Below are positions 49,456 through 57,566 of a stretch of 64,000 nucleotides of DNA, piece by piece (within the stretch, counting starts at the first letter, position 1; each line of letters begins with the position of its first letter). The notes under the pieces were generated by a model. The model was not told the DNA's origin. It saw nothing but the letters and a program-made list of their open reading frames with translations, and ran no database searches. A program made the position numbers and the translations under genes. Origin of the DNA: JAWLHU01 sp049324875. Its GTDB lineage: Bacteria; Bacillota; Sulfobacillia; Symbiobacteriales; Symbiobacteriaceae. The stretch covers positions 62,001-126,000 of the forward strand of contig JBMONC010000053.1 of the NCBI GenBank assembly GCA_049324875.1, given 5' to 3'.

Positions 49456-50400
49456 ATGGATATGCATCTCTATGAACTGCTTGCGTTTTTCGCGTTCGTG
49501 GCCTTCGCCACATGGCTGGACCTCTATGTCCTGCACAAGGATGACCACGACATCGGTCTGGCGGAGGCGGCGTGGACCTCGGTCGCCTGGATTGCCATCG
49601 CCCTTATCTTCAGCGGGTATGTCTACTGGCAGTATGGCATCGAGATGTGGATGCAGTATATCGCCGGCTACACGCTGGAGAAGGCGCTCAGCGTCGACAA
49701 CATCTTCGTCATCGCTCTGATCTTCGGCTTCTTCGGCATCCGGGGCGGCCTGCAGCACCGGGCGCTGGTCTGGGGCGTAATCGGCGCCATCATCATGCGC
49801 GGCATCCTGATCTTCCTGGGTGTGGAGCTGGTCCAGCGCTTCACCTGGCTGCTCCCCCTCTTCGGCCTCTTCCTGGTGGTCACGGGCTACAAGATGATCC
49901 GGAGCGGCGGTGAGACGGAGGAGTCGCTGGAGGAGAACAAGGTATACCGCCTCCTGGCGAAGATCCTCCCCACCTACCCGGGCTTTGACGGCAACAAGAT
50001 CATCACCCGCCAGAACGGCAAGACGATGCTGACGCTGCTGGGCATGGCGATTGTGATGGTCGAGGCCACCGACCTGATCTTTGCCGTCGATTCGATCCCC
50101 GCCGTGATGGGTGTGAGCCAGGATCCCTTCATCATCCTCACCTCGAACGTCTTCGCCATCCTGGGCCTGCGGGCGCTCTACTTCCTGCTGGCCGGGATCA
50201 TCCACAAGTTCCGCTACCTGAAGCTGGGCCTGGCGCTGGTGCTCGCCTTCATCGGCGCCAAGATGCTGGCCCTGCCCTTCGGCTTCCACATGCCAATCGC
50301 CATCTCCCTCACCGTGGTTCTCAGCGTGATCACGATCTCGGTCATCGCCTCGCTCCTGGTTCCTACGCCCGAAGCTTCCAAGCACGAGAGTAAGCACTAA
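49456..50400 (+). CDS. TerC family membrane protein (manganese exporter type)
   Basis: A 314-residue integral membrane protein with nine predicted helices. The family signature YTLEKALSVDNIFVIALIF (first part) and its inverted-half counterpart VEATDLIFAVDSIPAV carry the acidic residues proposed to bind metal. YkoY/Alx-like members export Mn2+. Control by the upstream riboswitch supports this role. The ATG at 49456 has a distant GGGAGAGG site. Confidence 0.92.
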   Translation: MDMHLYELLAFFAFVAFATWLDLYVLHKDDHDIGLAEAAWTSVAWIAIALIFSGYVYWQYGIEMWMQYIAGYTLEKALSVDNIFVIALIFGFFGIRGGLQHRALVWGVIGAIIMRGILIFLGVELVQRFTWLLPLFGLFLVVTGYKMIRSGGETEESLEENKVYRLLAKILPTYPGFDGNKIITRQNGKTMLTLLGMAIVMVEATDLIFAVDSIPAVMGVSQDPFIILTSNVFAILGLRALYFLLAGIIHKFRYLKLGLALVLAFIGAKMLALPFGFHMPIAISLTVVLSVITISVIASLLVPTPEASKHESKH

Positions 50401-50408
50401 GGTACAGG

Positions 50409-50437
50409 GCGCACCACCAGATGGTGGTGCGCTCTTT
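50409..50437 (+). terminator. Terminator after terC
   Basis: GCGCACCACC / GGTGGTGCGC stem followed by TCTTTGCTT. Confidence 0.8.
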
Positions 50438-50553
50438 GCTTGCTCACTCCGGTACCATCGGGCTAGGCGGATTAGGCAGGCGAAGCGATTAACCGGGCGG
50501 TGCCGGGGCTGTATAATCGGGAGGTGAGGATCAGCAAGAGAGGTCGTGATCGC

Positions 50554-51078
50554 ATGAGACAGGTGATGCGGTACGTGACGGCGGCCCTGCTCGCCGGCCT
50601 GCTTCTGGCCGGTTGCAGCAGCGGGCAGGAGGCGCAGCCCGCACCCAGCGAACCCGCCCCTGCACAGGCAGAGGCGCCAAAGGAGGCCGAGCCCAAGACG
50701 GAGCCCGCCCCATCCCCCAAGGTGGGCGACCTGACCCAGCGGGAGGTGGATGCCGCCGAGGGCGTGGTGGTGCTCTACTTTGATGCCGTGGTCAACCAGG
50801 ACACCGCCCTGATCAACTTCCTCACCGCTGACGCCGCCGCGTCGGATAGCCGGCCGGTGCCGAAGGGAGGCAAGGCTTCACTGGTGCAGGAGATCAAGGC
50901 GCTGAAGGCAGTGATTCAGGACGGGTATCCCACGGTCTACTTTGAGGTGAAGGTCGACCTGGGGCCGAGCCCGGGCGGGGACTGGAGCCCCGGCGTGAAC
51001 CACCGCTGGGTTCAGGTTCAGAAGCTGAAGGATGGGTGGAAGGTCAAGGCCCTGACCACCAGCCCACCTGCCCTGTAA
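50554..51078 (+). CDS. Lipoprotein, unknown function
   Basis: A 174-residue lipoprotein with lipobox LLAGC (Cys near 21), a Pro/Ala/Glu-rich spacer to about residue 60, and a compact C-terminal domain with a YFDAVVNQDTALINFLT helix and two strands (YFEVKVDLG, WVQVQKLKDGWKV). This resembles NTF2-like or DUF4878-type extracytoplasmic domains; the match is not certain. A terminator follows. Confidence 0.75.
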   Translation: MRQVMRYVTAALLAGLLLAGCSSGQEAQPAPSEPAPAQAEAPKEAEPKTEPAPSPKVGDLTQREVDAAEGVVVLYFDAVVNQDTALINFLTADAAASDSRPVPKGGKASLVQEIKALKAVIQDGYPTVYFEVKVDLGPSPGGDWSPGVNHRWVQVQKLKDGWKVKALTTSPPAL

Positions 51079-51092
51079 CGCGAGGAACGAGG

Positions 51093-51120
51093 CCGCCGCA
51101 CCCGGGGTGCGGCGGTTTTT
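51093..51120 (+). terminator. Terminator after the lipoprotein gene
   Basis: CCGCCGCACC / GGTGCGGCGG stem followed by TTTTT. Confidence 0.85.
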
Positions 51121-51212
51121 GCGCGGGGCCGGAAAGAAGGGGTTAACACAAAGGAGGGGGTCGCTGCCGCATCCTCCGTCCGATACGCTGTAGCTGGAGG
51201 GGGTGTGGGCTG

Positions 51213-52163
51213 ATGCTGATTCGTCCGCAGGCGGAGTCGGACTACCCGGGCGCGGTCGCGCTGCTCAACAGGCTGTATGACGACGGTCTGACCGTCCCGC
51301 ACTACGCAGCGCAGCAGGCGGAGCGGCAGGCCGATCCCCCCTTCTGCGTGCTGGTCGCTGTGGCGGAGGGCCGGCTTGTCGGCCGCGCCGCTGGAGGGAG
51401 CGATCCTTCGCTGCCCGACGGGGAGATGATCTGCTCGGTCATGGTCTCCCCCGGGATGGAGGGGCGGGGGATCGGCTCCGCTCTGTTCGACCAGCTGCTC
51501 GCCTTCTACCGGGAGCACCGCCCGGCCCGGCTGCGGGCGACGGTTGGCGATGAGCAGCCCGAGCCCCTCCGCTGGGCGGAACACCGGGGGTTTGAGCGGC
51601 GGTATCACATCGTGGAGTCACGCCTGGACCTGACCCGCTGGGAGCCAGGGCGGCTGTCTGACCGGGTGGCTGCAGCCAGGGCCGGGGGATTTCATGTGGT
51701 CCCCTACGGAGCCATTCGCACCCCCGGGAACGATGCCCGGCTCTGGCAGTTCTACCATGCCCTCCTGCGGGACACCCCCGACGGCGCGGAGTGGCGGGAG
51801 CCGCCCTGTGAGCGGTGGCTTGAGTGGGCGTTAGAGGGGCCCACCGCCTGGCCGGACGGCTGCCTGCTGCTCCTGGATCCGGCCGGCGAGTGGATAGGTC
51901 TTACCTTTATGAAGCGGTATAACGACCAGTCCGGCGATGCGCATATCTACCTGACGGGCATCGCACCATGGGCGCGTGGACGGGGGCTCTCCACGGTGCT
52001 GAAGGTGGAAGGGGCTTGCAGGGCGAGGGCTGCGGGCGTCAGAGGGCTTACCACCATCAACGAGGAGCAGAACCGACCCATTCTGGCGGTCAACCGGCGG
52101 ATGGGCTTTGCGAGAACGCAGGGGTACTACCGGCTGGTCCGACCCTGGCCGGGGGAGAGGTGA
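51213..52163 (+). CDS. Two-domain GNAT acetyltransferase
   Basis: A 316-residue protein with two GNAT halves. The first has the acetyl-CoA loop SPGMEGRGIGSALFD and the GFERRYHIVESRLDL ending. The second has APWARGRGLSTVLKVEG and ends with NRRMGFARTQGYYRL. Such tandem enzymes often have one active and one structural half; both retain an R-G-x-G/R-G loop here. The substrate is unknown. It is convergent with an M28 peptidase gene. Confidence 0.87.
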   Translation: MLIRPQAESDYPGAVALLNRLYDDGLTVPHYAAQQAERQADPPFCVLVAVAEGRLVGRAAGGSDPSLPDGEMICSVMVSPGMEGRGIGSALFDQLLAFYREHRPARLRATVGDEQPEPLRWAEHRGFERRYHIVESRLDLTRWEPGRLSDRVAAARAGGFHVVPYGAIRTPGNDARLWQFYHALLRDTPDGAEWREPPCERWLEWALEGPTAWPDGCLLLLDPAGEWIGLTFMKRYNDQSGDAHIYLTGIAPWARGRGLSTVLKVEGACRARAAGVRGLTTINEEQNRPILAVNRRMGFARTQGYYRLVRPWPGER

Positions 52164-52167
52164 GCTT

Positions 52168-53385
52168 TCAGGCGCGGATCGCTCGCCTCTCCAACAGTTC
52201 ATGGGCGGTCCGGATGATCAGGCTCTCCAGCAGATCGGCTGCTTCCAGCAGGGTCGGGAGGTCCAGGTATTCGGAGCGGTCGCTGGGTGTGTGCATCACC
52301 GAGCGGCCCGGGCTGGTCCGCTCCTGCCCCAGCCCGATGGTCGGGATCCCGGCGCCCAGCAGGGCGGCAGAGTCATCTCGGCCGTCAACCCAGCGCGGCT
52401 CGATCCCCCGCCGCACCATCTCGGCGGCGGCCAGGTCAGCCAGCCAGTGCCCGGGAGCGCTGTGCCCCACTCTGACCGCCCGCAGCCCGGTCTCGCCACC
52501 GACCATGTCCAGGTTGATGGCGGCGTCGACCGGCACCGGGAGGTGGGTGGCCAGATGGCGGGCTCCGTGGAGTCCTGACTCCTCTCCCGTGGTGAAGGCG
52601 ATCAGCAGGTTGGCGGGCAGGTGGTTCCGCAGGTTCCGGGCGACCGAAAGCAGGGTGACGACGCCGGAGGCGTTGTCCTCCGCCCCGGGAAACCGGAAGC
52701 CGCGGGGGTCATCCCCCAGGTGGTCATAGTGAGCGACCAGGAGCAGGGTCGGGAGATGGAGATGGGGCCCCGGGCGATGGCCCACGACATTCTGACAGGG
52801 CTGAGTGCCCGCCGTGAGCGGGAGCTCCACCCGAACCGGCAGACCGGATTGGGAGGCAAGTGCGGCGGCGACGGAGCGGCGGATCCGCAGAACCGGAAGC
52901 CGTCCCCGACCGGCGTAGACTGTCTTGTGGAACCAGGCCGGCTCGCCGGACTCCACCAGCAGCGCACCCACCCCCAGGTCAGCGGCGGTGGCTGCCGTGG
53001 CGGCGAGGTCAAAGCCCTCCGGGCGCTCGGGGATCAGGACCACGGCACCGCGCAGGGTGGCGGGGTCGAGCGCCTCCCCGTCATGGGCGACCCGAAGCGG
53101 ACCGGTCAGACTGCCGCCCGCAGAGAGAGCCGCGCTCTCCCCAAAGTCCAGCCGGTGGCGGAGGTCCCGGCCCCCCACCTGCAGGACAGCGGGACCGGTC
53201 AGGCGGGCAGCGGGCACATCCACCGTCTGAAAGAAGCCCTCGCGAAAGGCGGGTTGCAGACCTGCCTCCGCCAGTTGACCCGCCAGGTAGCCGGCTGCCC
53301 ACCAGGCGCCGGCGGTTCCGGAGAGGCGGCCCGCCGCCTCCGGACCTGTCAGCAGCTCCAGATCTCTGATCACCTGGAGATTCAT
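52168..53385 (-). CDS. M28-family metallopeptidase
   Basis: A 405-residue zinc aminopeptidase-type enzyme. Candidate metal and catalytic residues are His and Asp in LVAHYDHLG, Asp in GAEDNASGV, Glu-Glu in TTGEESGLHGA, Asp in INLDMVGG and His in VMHTPSDRSEY. A PA-like insert occupies about residues 90-200. There is no signal peptide. The ATG at 53385 follows GGGGGTGATCGC. The size and motif order match M28; substrate range is unknown. Confidence 0.88.
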   Translation of the reverse strand: MNLQVIRDLELLTGPEAAGRLSGTAGAWWAAGYLAGQLAEAGLQPAFREGFFQTVDVPAARLTGPAVLQVGGRDLRHRLDFGESAALSAGGSLTGPLRVAHDGEALDPATLRGAVVLIPERPEGFDLAATAATAADLGVGALLVESGEPAWFHKTVYAGRGRLPVLRIRRSVAAALASQSGLPVRVELPLTAGTQPCQNVVGHRPGPHLHLPTLLLVAHYDHLGDDPRGFRFPGAEDNASGVVTLLSVARNLRNHLPANLLIAFTTGEESGLHGARHLATHLPVPVDAAINLDMVGGETGLRAVRVGHSAPGHWLADLAAAEMVRRGIEPRWVDGRDDSAALLGAGIPTIGLGQERTSPGRSVMHTPSDRSEYLDLPTLLEAADLLESLIIRTAHELLERRAIRA

Positions 53386-53507
53386 GCGATCACCCCCATC
53401 CCGATCAAGCCGTTGTACGCCAGTCCGGGGAGCATGCCGCCCACCCAAAGGGTGCCGATCAACCGACAGGCGAACTCCAAGGGAATCTCCCCCAACTTCC
53501 GGTGGTG

Positions 53508-54731
53508 TTAGAGCGCCCACATGGCTGAGAAGCGGGCAATCAGGATCTCAAGGCCCTTGGTGGCAGCCGCGAGGAGGAAGATGAGGGCCGGGTCGAAGCT
53601 CTGGGTCAGGAAGCCGCCGAGGGCGGCGCCCAACGGCATGGCCGCCGTGGAGAGGATGCGGGAGAAGGCCAGCACCCGCCCCATGAGGGCCCCGGGGATC
53701 AGTTCCTGCCGGACCGAGGTGGAGAGCACCACCCAGGCGATATTGCAGGCCGAGACCATGCCAAAGCCGAGGCCGGGCGCCCACCAGGTCCGAAGGCCCG
53801 CCATCAGCAGCAGCCCGATCATGCCGAAGGTGAGGATCGCCGGGTAGAGCACCCCCCGGCGGAACCGGCGGGAGAGGGGAACGATGGCGATGGAGCCCGA
53901 CAGCCCGCCCACCCCGAGCATGGCGTAGTCCAGCCCCGCCAGCTCAGCAGAGAGGCCCAGGGTCGAGCGCAGGTAGTACATCAACACCGCACTGACCATG
54001 CCGAAGCCGAAGTTGCCGGTCATCGCCTGCAGGCTGAGCACCCGGATGACCGGGTGGGACCAGAGCCACCGGAACCCATCAGCGATGCCCGCCAACACCC
54101 CCCGCACCGTCAGCCCAAGGGGCTTGAGGCTGAACGAGGGCAGGATCAGGATCGAGAGGAAGGTCCCCCCGAAGGAGAGGGCGTTGAGCCAGAGGGCGTT
54201 GAAGCCCCCCACCGCTGCGATCACCAGCCCCGCCAGGGCCGGCCCGGCCATGGAACCCGCCTGGTTGATCATCTGGAAGGCGGCGTTGGCCCGGGTCAGT
54301 TCACCGCCGGCCAGTTCGGGGATGACCGCCGTTGTCGTGACATCGAAGGCCAGGGAGACCAGCGACAGGCTGAAGGCGGCAGCATACAGGTGCCAGAGCT
54401 GCAGCGCGCCCATCAGGTGAAGCAGGGGGATGGCCGCCACGATCACCGCCCGGATGGCATCCGACCAGAGCATCAGCTTCCGGCGGTCCATCCCGTCGGC
54501 AAAAGCCCCGGCCAGGGCGCCGAAGAACAGGATCGGCAGGATCTCGGTGGCATAGAGGGTCGACATCACCACCGGCGAGGCGGTCATCTCAAAGGCAATC
54601 CAGGGGAGGGCGAACATGTAGAGGGCGTCGCCCAGTTTGGAGATGGCCATGCCCCCGAGGAAGAGGGCGAAGGGGCGGGAGAGTCCGAACCAGGCCGACA
54701 GGCGGGCGCCGGCGGCGGCCAGAGAAGCCAT
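53508..54731 (-). CDS. MFS exporter (possible organoarsenical efflux)
   Basis: A 407-residue major facilitator protein with twelve membrane segments, the loop motif FADGMDRRKLMLWSD and the C-terminal segment SVRQELIPGALMGRVLAFSRI of MFS_3-type drug exporters. The ATG at 54731 is after TTGGAGGTGAG. It lies 79 nt downstream of the ArsN fusion gene and directly behind an ATCAA-N6-TTGAT operator-like repeat, so a role in arsenical export is inferred from context only. Confidence 0.82.
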   Translation of the reverse strand: MASLAAAGARLSAWFGLSRPFALFLGGMAISKLGDALYMFALPWIAFEMTASPVVMSTLYATEILPILFFGALAGAFADGMDRRKLMLWSDAIRAVIVAAIPLLHLMGALQLWHLYAAAFSLSLVSLAFDVTTTAVIPELAGGELTRANAAFQMINQAGSMAGPALAGLVIAAVGGFNALWLNALSFGGTFLSILILPSFSLKPLGLTVRGVLAGIADGFRWLWSHPVIRVLSLQAMTGNFGFGMVSAVLMYYLRSTLGLSAELAGLDYAMLGVGGLSGSIAIVPLSRRFRRGVLYPAILTFGMIGLLLMAGLRTWWAPGLGFGMVSACNIAWVVLSTSVRQELIPGALMGRVLAFSRILSTAAMPLGAALGGFLTQSFDPALIFLLAAATKGLEILIARFSAMWAL

Positions 54732-54746
54732 GGGGCTCACCTCCAA

Positions 54747-54762
54747 ATCAATAAATGTTGAT
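54747..54762. promoter_or_regulatory. ArsR-type operator-like inverted repeat
   Basis: ATCAA-TAAATG-TTGAT (arms extendable to 7 bp with one mismatch) lies just upstream of the MFS ribosome site and resembles ATCAA-N6-TTGAT operators of arsenical ArsR repressors. Confidence 0.5.
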
Positions 54763-54810
54763 ATGTGACATGCGGGGGCGCCGGGTCGGGCGATCCCCCG
54801 GGGGTCGGCT

Positions 54811-55734
54811 CTATCCGAGCAGCCGCTCCATGATCCGGGTGTCGGTCCAGACACCATCCACCAGACCCTGCTCCCGGTAGTCCCCCACGTGGCGGAAGCC
54901 GAACTTCTCGTAGAGCTTGACGGCGGCCAGGTGGGGGAAGGTGGTCAGCACCAGCTTGTGGTAGCCCAGGGCCGGCGCCCGGCGGAGCAGGTCGGCCATG
55001 AGAGCGCTGCCGATGCCGGTCCCCCGCTGACCCCGCTCCACGTAGACCGAGAGGTCGGCCACGAACCGGTAGGCCTGGCGCGGGCTGAAGGGGTTCAGGG
55101 AGGCCCAGCCGAGCACCTCTCCCCCCCGGACGGCCACGGTTACCGGGTGGCGCTCCCCTCGCTGCATCAACCAGCCCCGGCGCTCCTCTTCGGTCCGCAG
55201 CTCCGTCTCGAAGGTGGTCCTGTCCTCGATGCCCTGGTTGTAAATCCGGGTGATGGCCGGCACGTCCTCGACGGTGGCCAGCCGGACCAGGACCGGCGGC
55301 CGGCTCAGGTCGAGCATCATCACGGTGGAGGAGGCAGGGCAGGCGCCCTGGAACTCCACGGAGGCCTTTGCCTCGGCGGGCACCTCCTCCCGGGAGACCG
55401 GACGGAAGCCGAAGCGAGGGAAGAAGTGCTCCGCGGTGGTGGTCAACAGGACCACCCGGCTCACCCCCTCCTGATGGGCGCCGTCCAGCAGGCGGCGGAC
55501 GATCTCCTGGCCCAGGCCGGTTCCCCGCTCACTGGCTGCCACCGCCACCGACCGGAGGAGGGCGGTGCTCCCATACCGCTCCAGGGCAGCCGTCCCCGCC
55601 AACTGCTCTCCCCGGAAGGCGAGCAGGAAGCCGGTCAGGTGCTCCTTCGCCCCATCCAGGGGCAGCTCTGCGCCGGTGAGCAGGCTGGCGACGGCGGTCC
55701 AGTCGTCCGTCGTGGCACGGCGGAAGGTCCACAT
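54811..55734 (-). CDS. Fused ArsN2-ArsN1 type N-acetyltransferase
   Basis: A 307-residue protein of two complete GNAT domains. Residues 1 to about 148 resemble ArsN2: GTAALERYGSTALLRSVAV, VVLLTTTAEHFFPRFGF, and the conserved GACPASS ending. Residues from about 152 resemble ArsN1/phosphinothricin acetyltransferases: RIYNQGIEDRTTFET, LSVYVERGQRGTGIG, YEKFGFRHVG. Both halves keep the R-G-x-G-x-G/A loop. ArsN1 detoxifies arsinothricin by acetylation. It is the third gene after arsM and the MarR regulator. Confidence 0.85.
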   Translation of the reverse strand: MWTFRRATTDDWTAVASLLTGAELPLDGAKEHLTGFLLAFRGEQLAGTAALERYGSTALLRSVAVAASERGTGLGQEIVRRLLDGAHQEGVSRVVLLTTTAEHFFPRFGFRPVSREEVPAEAKASVEFQGACPASSTVMMLDLSRPPVLVRLATVEDVPAITRIYNQGIEDRTTFETELRTEEERRGWLMQRGERHPVTVAVRGGEVLGWASLNPFSPRQAYRFVADLSVYVERGQRGTGIGSALMADLLRRAPALGYHKLVLTTFPHLAAVKLYEKFGFRHVGDYREQGLVDGVWTDTRIMERLLG

Positions 55735-55752
55735 GCTCTCATCCTCCAGGGG

Positions 55753-56220
55753 TTAGAGATCCTCGAGCTGCACCAGCGGCGGCTGCCCTTCGATTTCGGC
55801 CCGCAGCGCCTGCTCCAGCAGGGCCAGGGCCCGGGTCACGCCCTCCCGCTCCCCGGGCGGGATGCGGCTCATCACCCGGTGGGACTGGGCGTCCAGCGTC
55901 TCGTTGAGGTCGCTGCAGAGCGCCTCGCCCTGGCGGGTCATGGAGATGATGATCGCCCGCTTGTCGGTGGGGCTGGGCTCCTTCTGGAGCAGCCCCTCCT
56001 GCGCCATCGACTCCACCGCCCGGCTGACCCAACCCTTGTCGAGATTGACCCGCCGAACCAGCTCTGCCAGGGTGACCGGACCGCTTCGGCCCAGCTCGGT
56101 CAGAATCATGCACTGGGTGGCGGTGGCGCCGCCGCAGCAGGCATCTATCCCCTCCCGCTGCATCTGCTGGTGCAGTTGCGCGACCCGGCGGAGCAGGGCG
56201 CCGGCCTTCCGCTTATCCAT
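55753..56220 (-). CDS. MarR-family regulator with vicinal Cys pair
   Basis: A 155-residue MarR protein. The DNA-binding part includes LAELVRRVNLDKGWVSRAVES, and the wing is EPSPTDKRAIIISMT. Cys29-Cys30 (GIDACCGGAT), just before the recognition region, could bind As(III) or respond to thiol oxidation. Its start overlaps the arsM stop (TGATG). It likely represses the operon through the palindromes upstream of arsM. Confidence 0.87.
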   Translation of the reverse strand: MDKRKAGALLRRVAQLHQQMQREGIDACCGGATATQCMILTELGRSGPVTLAELVRRVNLDKGWVSRAVESMAQEGLLQKEPSPTDKRAIIISMTRQGEALCSDLNETLDAQSHRVMSRIPPGEREGVTRALALLEQALRAEIEGQPPLVQLEDL

Positions 56221-57095
56221 CAAGCCTCACTCCTTCGGGGCCGAACCGCCTGGATGTTGGCCGAGAAGAGCAGGTCCTCAAGCCTCGCCCCTGCTCTCCA
56301 GCTCTGCAGCAGGGTCCGGCTCTGCTTGGGCTCAATGGAGATCTGCTCAAAGCCTGCCTCCGCCAGCATCGCCTTCAGCTCAGCCACGGTGGCCGCTCCG
56401 GCGATGCACCCGGCGTAGAGGGCGGCATCCCGCTGGATCTCCGGTGGCAGCGGGGCGCTGGCCACCATGTCCGAGACGGCGATTCGACCGCCTGGCTTCA
56501 GGACCCGGAACGCCTCCCGGAAGACCTGCGGCTTCTCGGGGGAGAGGTTGATCACACAGTTGGAGATGATCACGTCGACGCTCTGATCGGCCACCGGGAG
56601 GTGCTCGATCTCCCCCAGGCGGAACTCGACGTTTCGGAACCCGCCGTTCCTGGCGTTTCGCCGGGCCCGGCTCAGCATCTCCGGGGTCATGTCAACCCCG
56701 ATCACCCGCCCCATCTCGCCCACCTGGCGGGCCGCCAGGAAGCAGTCGAAGCCGCCGCCGGAGCCCAGGTCCAGGACCGTCTCCCCCGGCTTGAGCGAGG
56801 CGATGGCCTGGGGGTTGCCGCAGCCGAGCCCCAGGTTTGCCCCCTCCGGCACCGCCTGCAGATCGGCGTCGGTGTAGCCGATCGCCTTGGCCTGGTCCGT
56901 AACTGCGGTCGATGTGCCGCAGCAGCCGCCGCTCTGGTCCGGTTCGGGGCTGCAGCATCCACCGCCCGCGGGGGTGGGCGTACAGCAACCGCTGCTCACC
57001 ACAGGCAGTTCGGCAGCGGGCTCCTCCGCCGCACCTCCCAGCGCTGTCCTGGCGTATCGCTCCCGAACCAGCGCCCGCACATCATCCGCCTCCAT
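56220..57095 (-). CDS. arsM: Arsenite S-adenosylmethionine methyltransferase
   Basis: Methylates As(III) stepwise to volatile methylarsines. A SAM-binding motif VLDLGSGGGFDCFL and the As-binding cysteines Cys92 (LGLGCGNP), Cys180 (SNCVINLSPEK) and Cys230 (YAGCIAGA) match ArsM. Unusually, the N-terminus carries three extra vicinal Cys pairs (37-38, 47-48, 58-59) in a Gly/Pro-rich linker. ATG 57095 follows GGAGGTG. It is the first gene of the operon. Confidence 0.93.
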   Translation of the reverse strand: MEADDVRALVRERYARTALGGAAEEPAAELPVVSSGCCTPTPAGGGCCSPEPDQSGGCCGTSTAVTDQAKAIGYTDADLQAVPEGANLGLGCGNPQAIASLKPGETVLDLGSGGGFDCFLAARQVGEMGRVIGVDMTPEMLSRARRNARNGGFRNVEFRLGEIEHLPVADQSVDVIISNCVINLSPEKPQVFREAFRVLKPGGRIAVSDMVASAPLPPEIQRDAALYAGCIAGAATVAELKAMLAEAGFEQISIEPKQSRTLLQSWRAGARLEDLLFSANIQAVRPRRSEA

Positions 57096-57113
57096 CGCGC
57101 CCACCTCCGGTGT

Positions 57114-57178
57114 CGTTGCTTATAGCAACGTTGTTGATCAGATCATAAGCGGTGGGTCGCTCGTTGTCAACAGCAACG
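57114..57178 (-). promoter_or_regulatory. Promoter and twin operators of the arsM operon
   Basis: On the minus strand, TTGACA (57165-57170), 17-bp spacer and TATGAT (57142-57147). Two CGTTG-N7-CAACG elements flank it: a perfect 17-bp palindrome CGTTGCT-TAT-AGCAACG (57114-57130) downstream of the -10, and CGTTG-TCAACAG-CAACG (57162-57178) overlapping the -35. A repressor could bind both; the MarR protein is the candidate. Confidence 0.75.
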
Positions 57179-57191
57179 ACCAAGATGGTAC

Positions 57192-57231
57192 AAAAAAAGT
57201 TGAAGGCTGGTCCGCCATGTGCGAACCAGCC
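57192..57231 (-). terminator. Terminator after the CC-motif protein gene
   Basis: GGCTGGT / ACCAGCC stem followed on the minus strand by TTCAACTTTTTTT. Confidence 0.75.
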
Positions 57232-57265
57232 TCTGCGCGGCTCGGGGAACCGTACCGCCCCCTGC

Positions 57266-57565
57266 TCAGGACCGCGAGCCGCTCTCGTAGGCGATGCCGA
57301 GTGATCGCCAGCGGAAGAGCTTTGTCAGGTGGAGGCGGTAGGTGGCCTCCACCCGCTCCAGCCGGCGGTCGAGGTAGAGGGTAGCCCCATCGACCTGGAG
57401 GGGCTGATACTCGGATGCGGGGCGGCGGGGCTCGCCCAACTCGACATGCGGCTCCACGGCCCAGCCGGCGCCGCAACAGCCCCCGGCCCTGCCGGCCAGG
57501 ATCACCGCCTGGCCCCCCTCCTCCTTGATGAAGGCCAGCGCCTCGGGATCAATGTTCAGCTTCAT
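57266..57565 (-). CDS. CC/Se-motif family small protein (Cys form)
   Basis: About 99 residues. The early motif AGRAGGCCGAGWAVEP carries a vicinal Cys pair where some relatives have selenocysteine, in a HesB-like fold (strand-rich, LYLDRRL following). No TGA codon is present, so this is the cysteine version. The function is unknown. The ATG at 57565 overlaps the stop region of the upstream phosphoesterase gene, indicating co-transcription. It lies beside the arsenic operon. Confidence 0.78.
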   Translation of the reverse strand: MKLNIDPEALAFIKEEGGQAVILAGRAGGCCGAGWAVEPHVELGEPRRPASEYQPLQVDGATLYLDRRLERVEATYRLHLTKLFRWRSLGIAYESGSRS

Positions 57566-57566
57566 C

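Noticed and set aside
57266..57565. A selenoprotein gene
   Set aside because: The CC/Se motif is encoded by two Cys codons with no in-frame TGA, so no selenocysteine is required.
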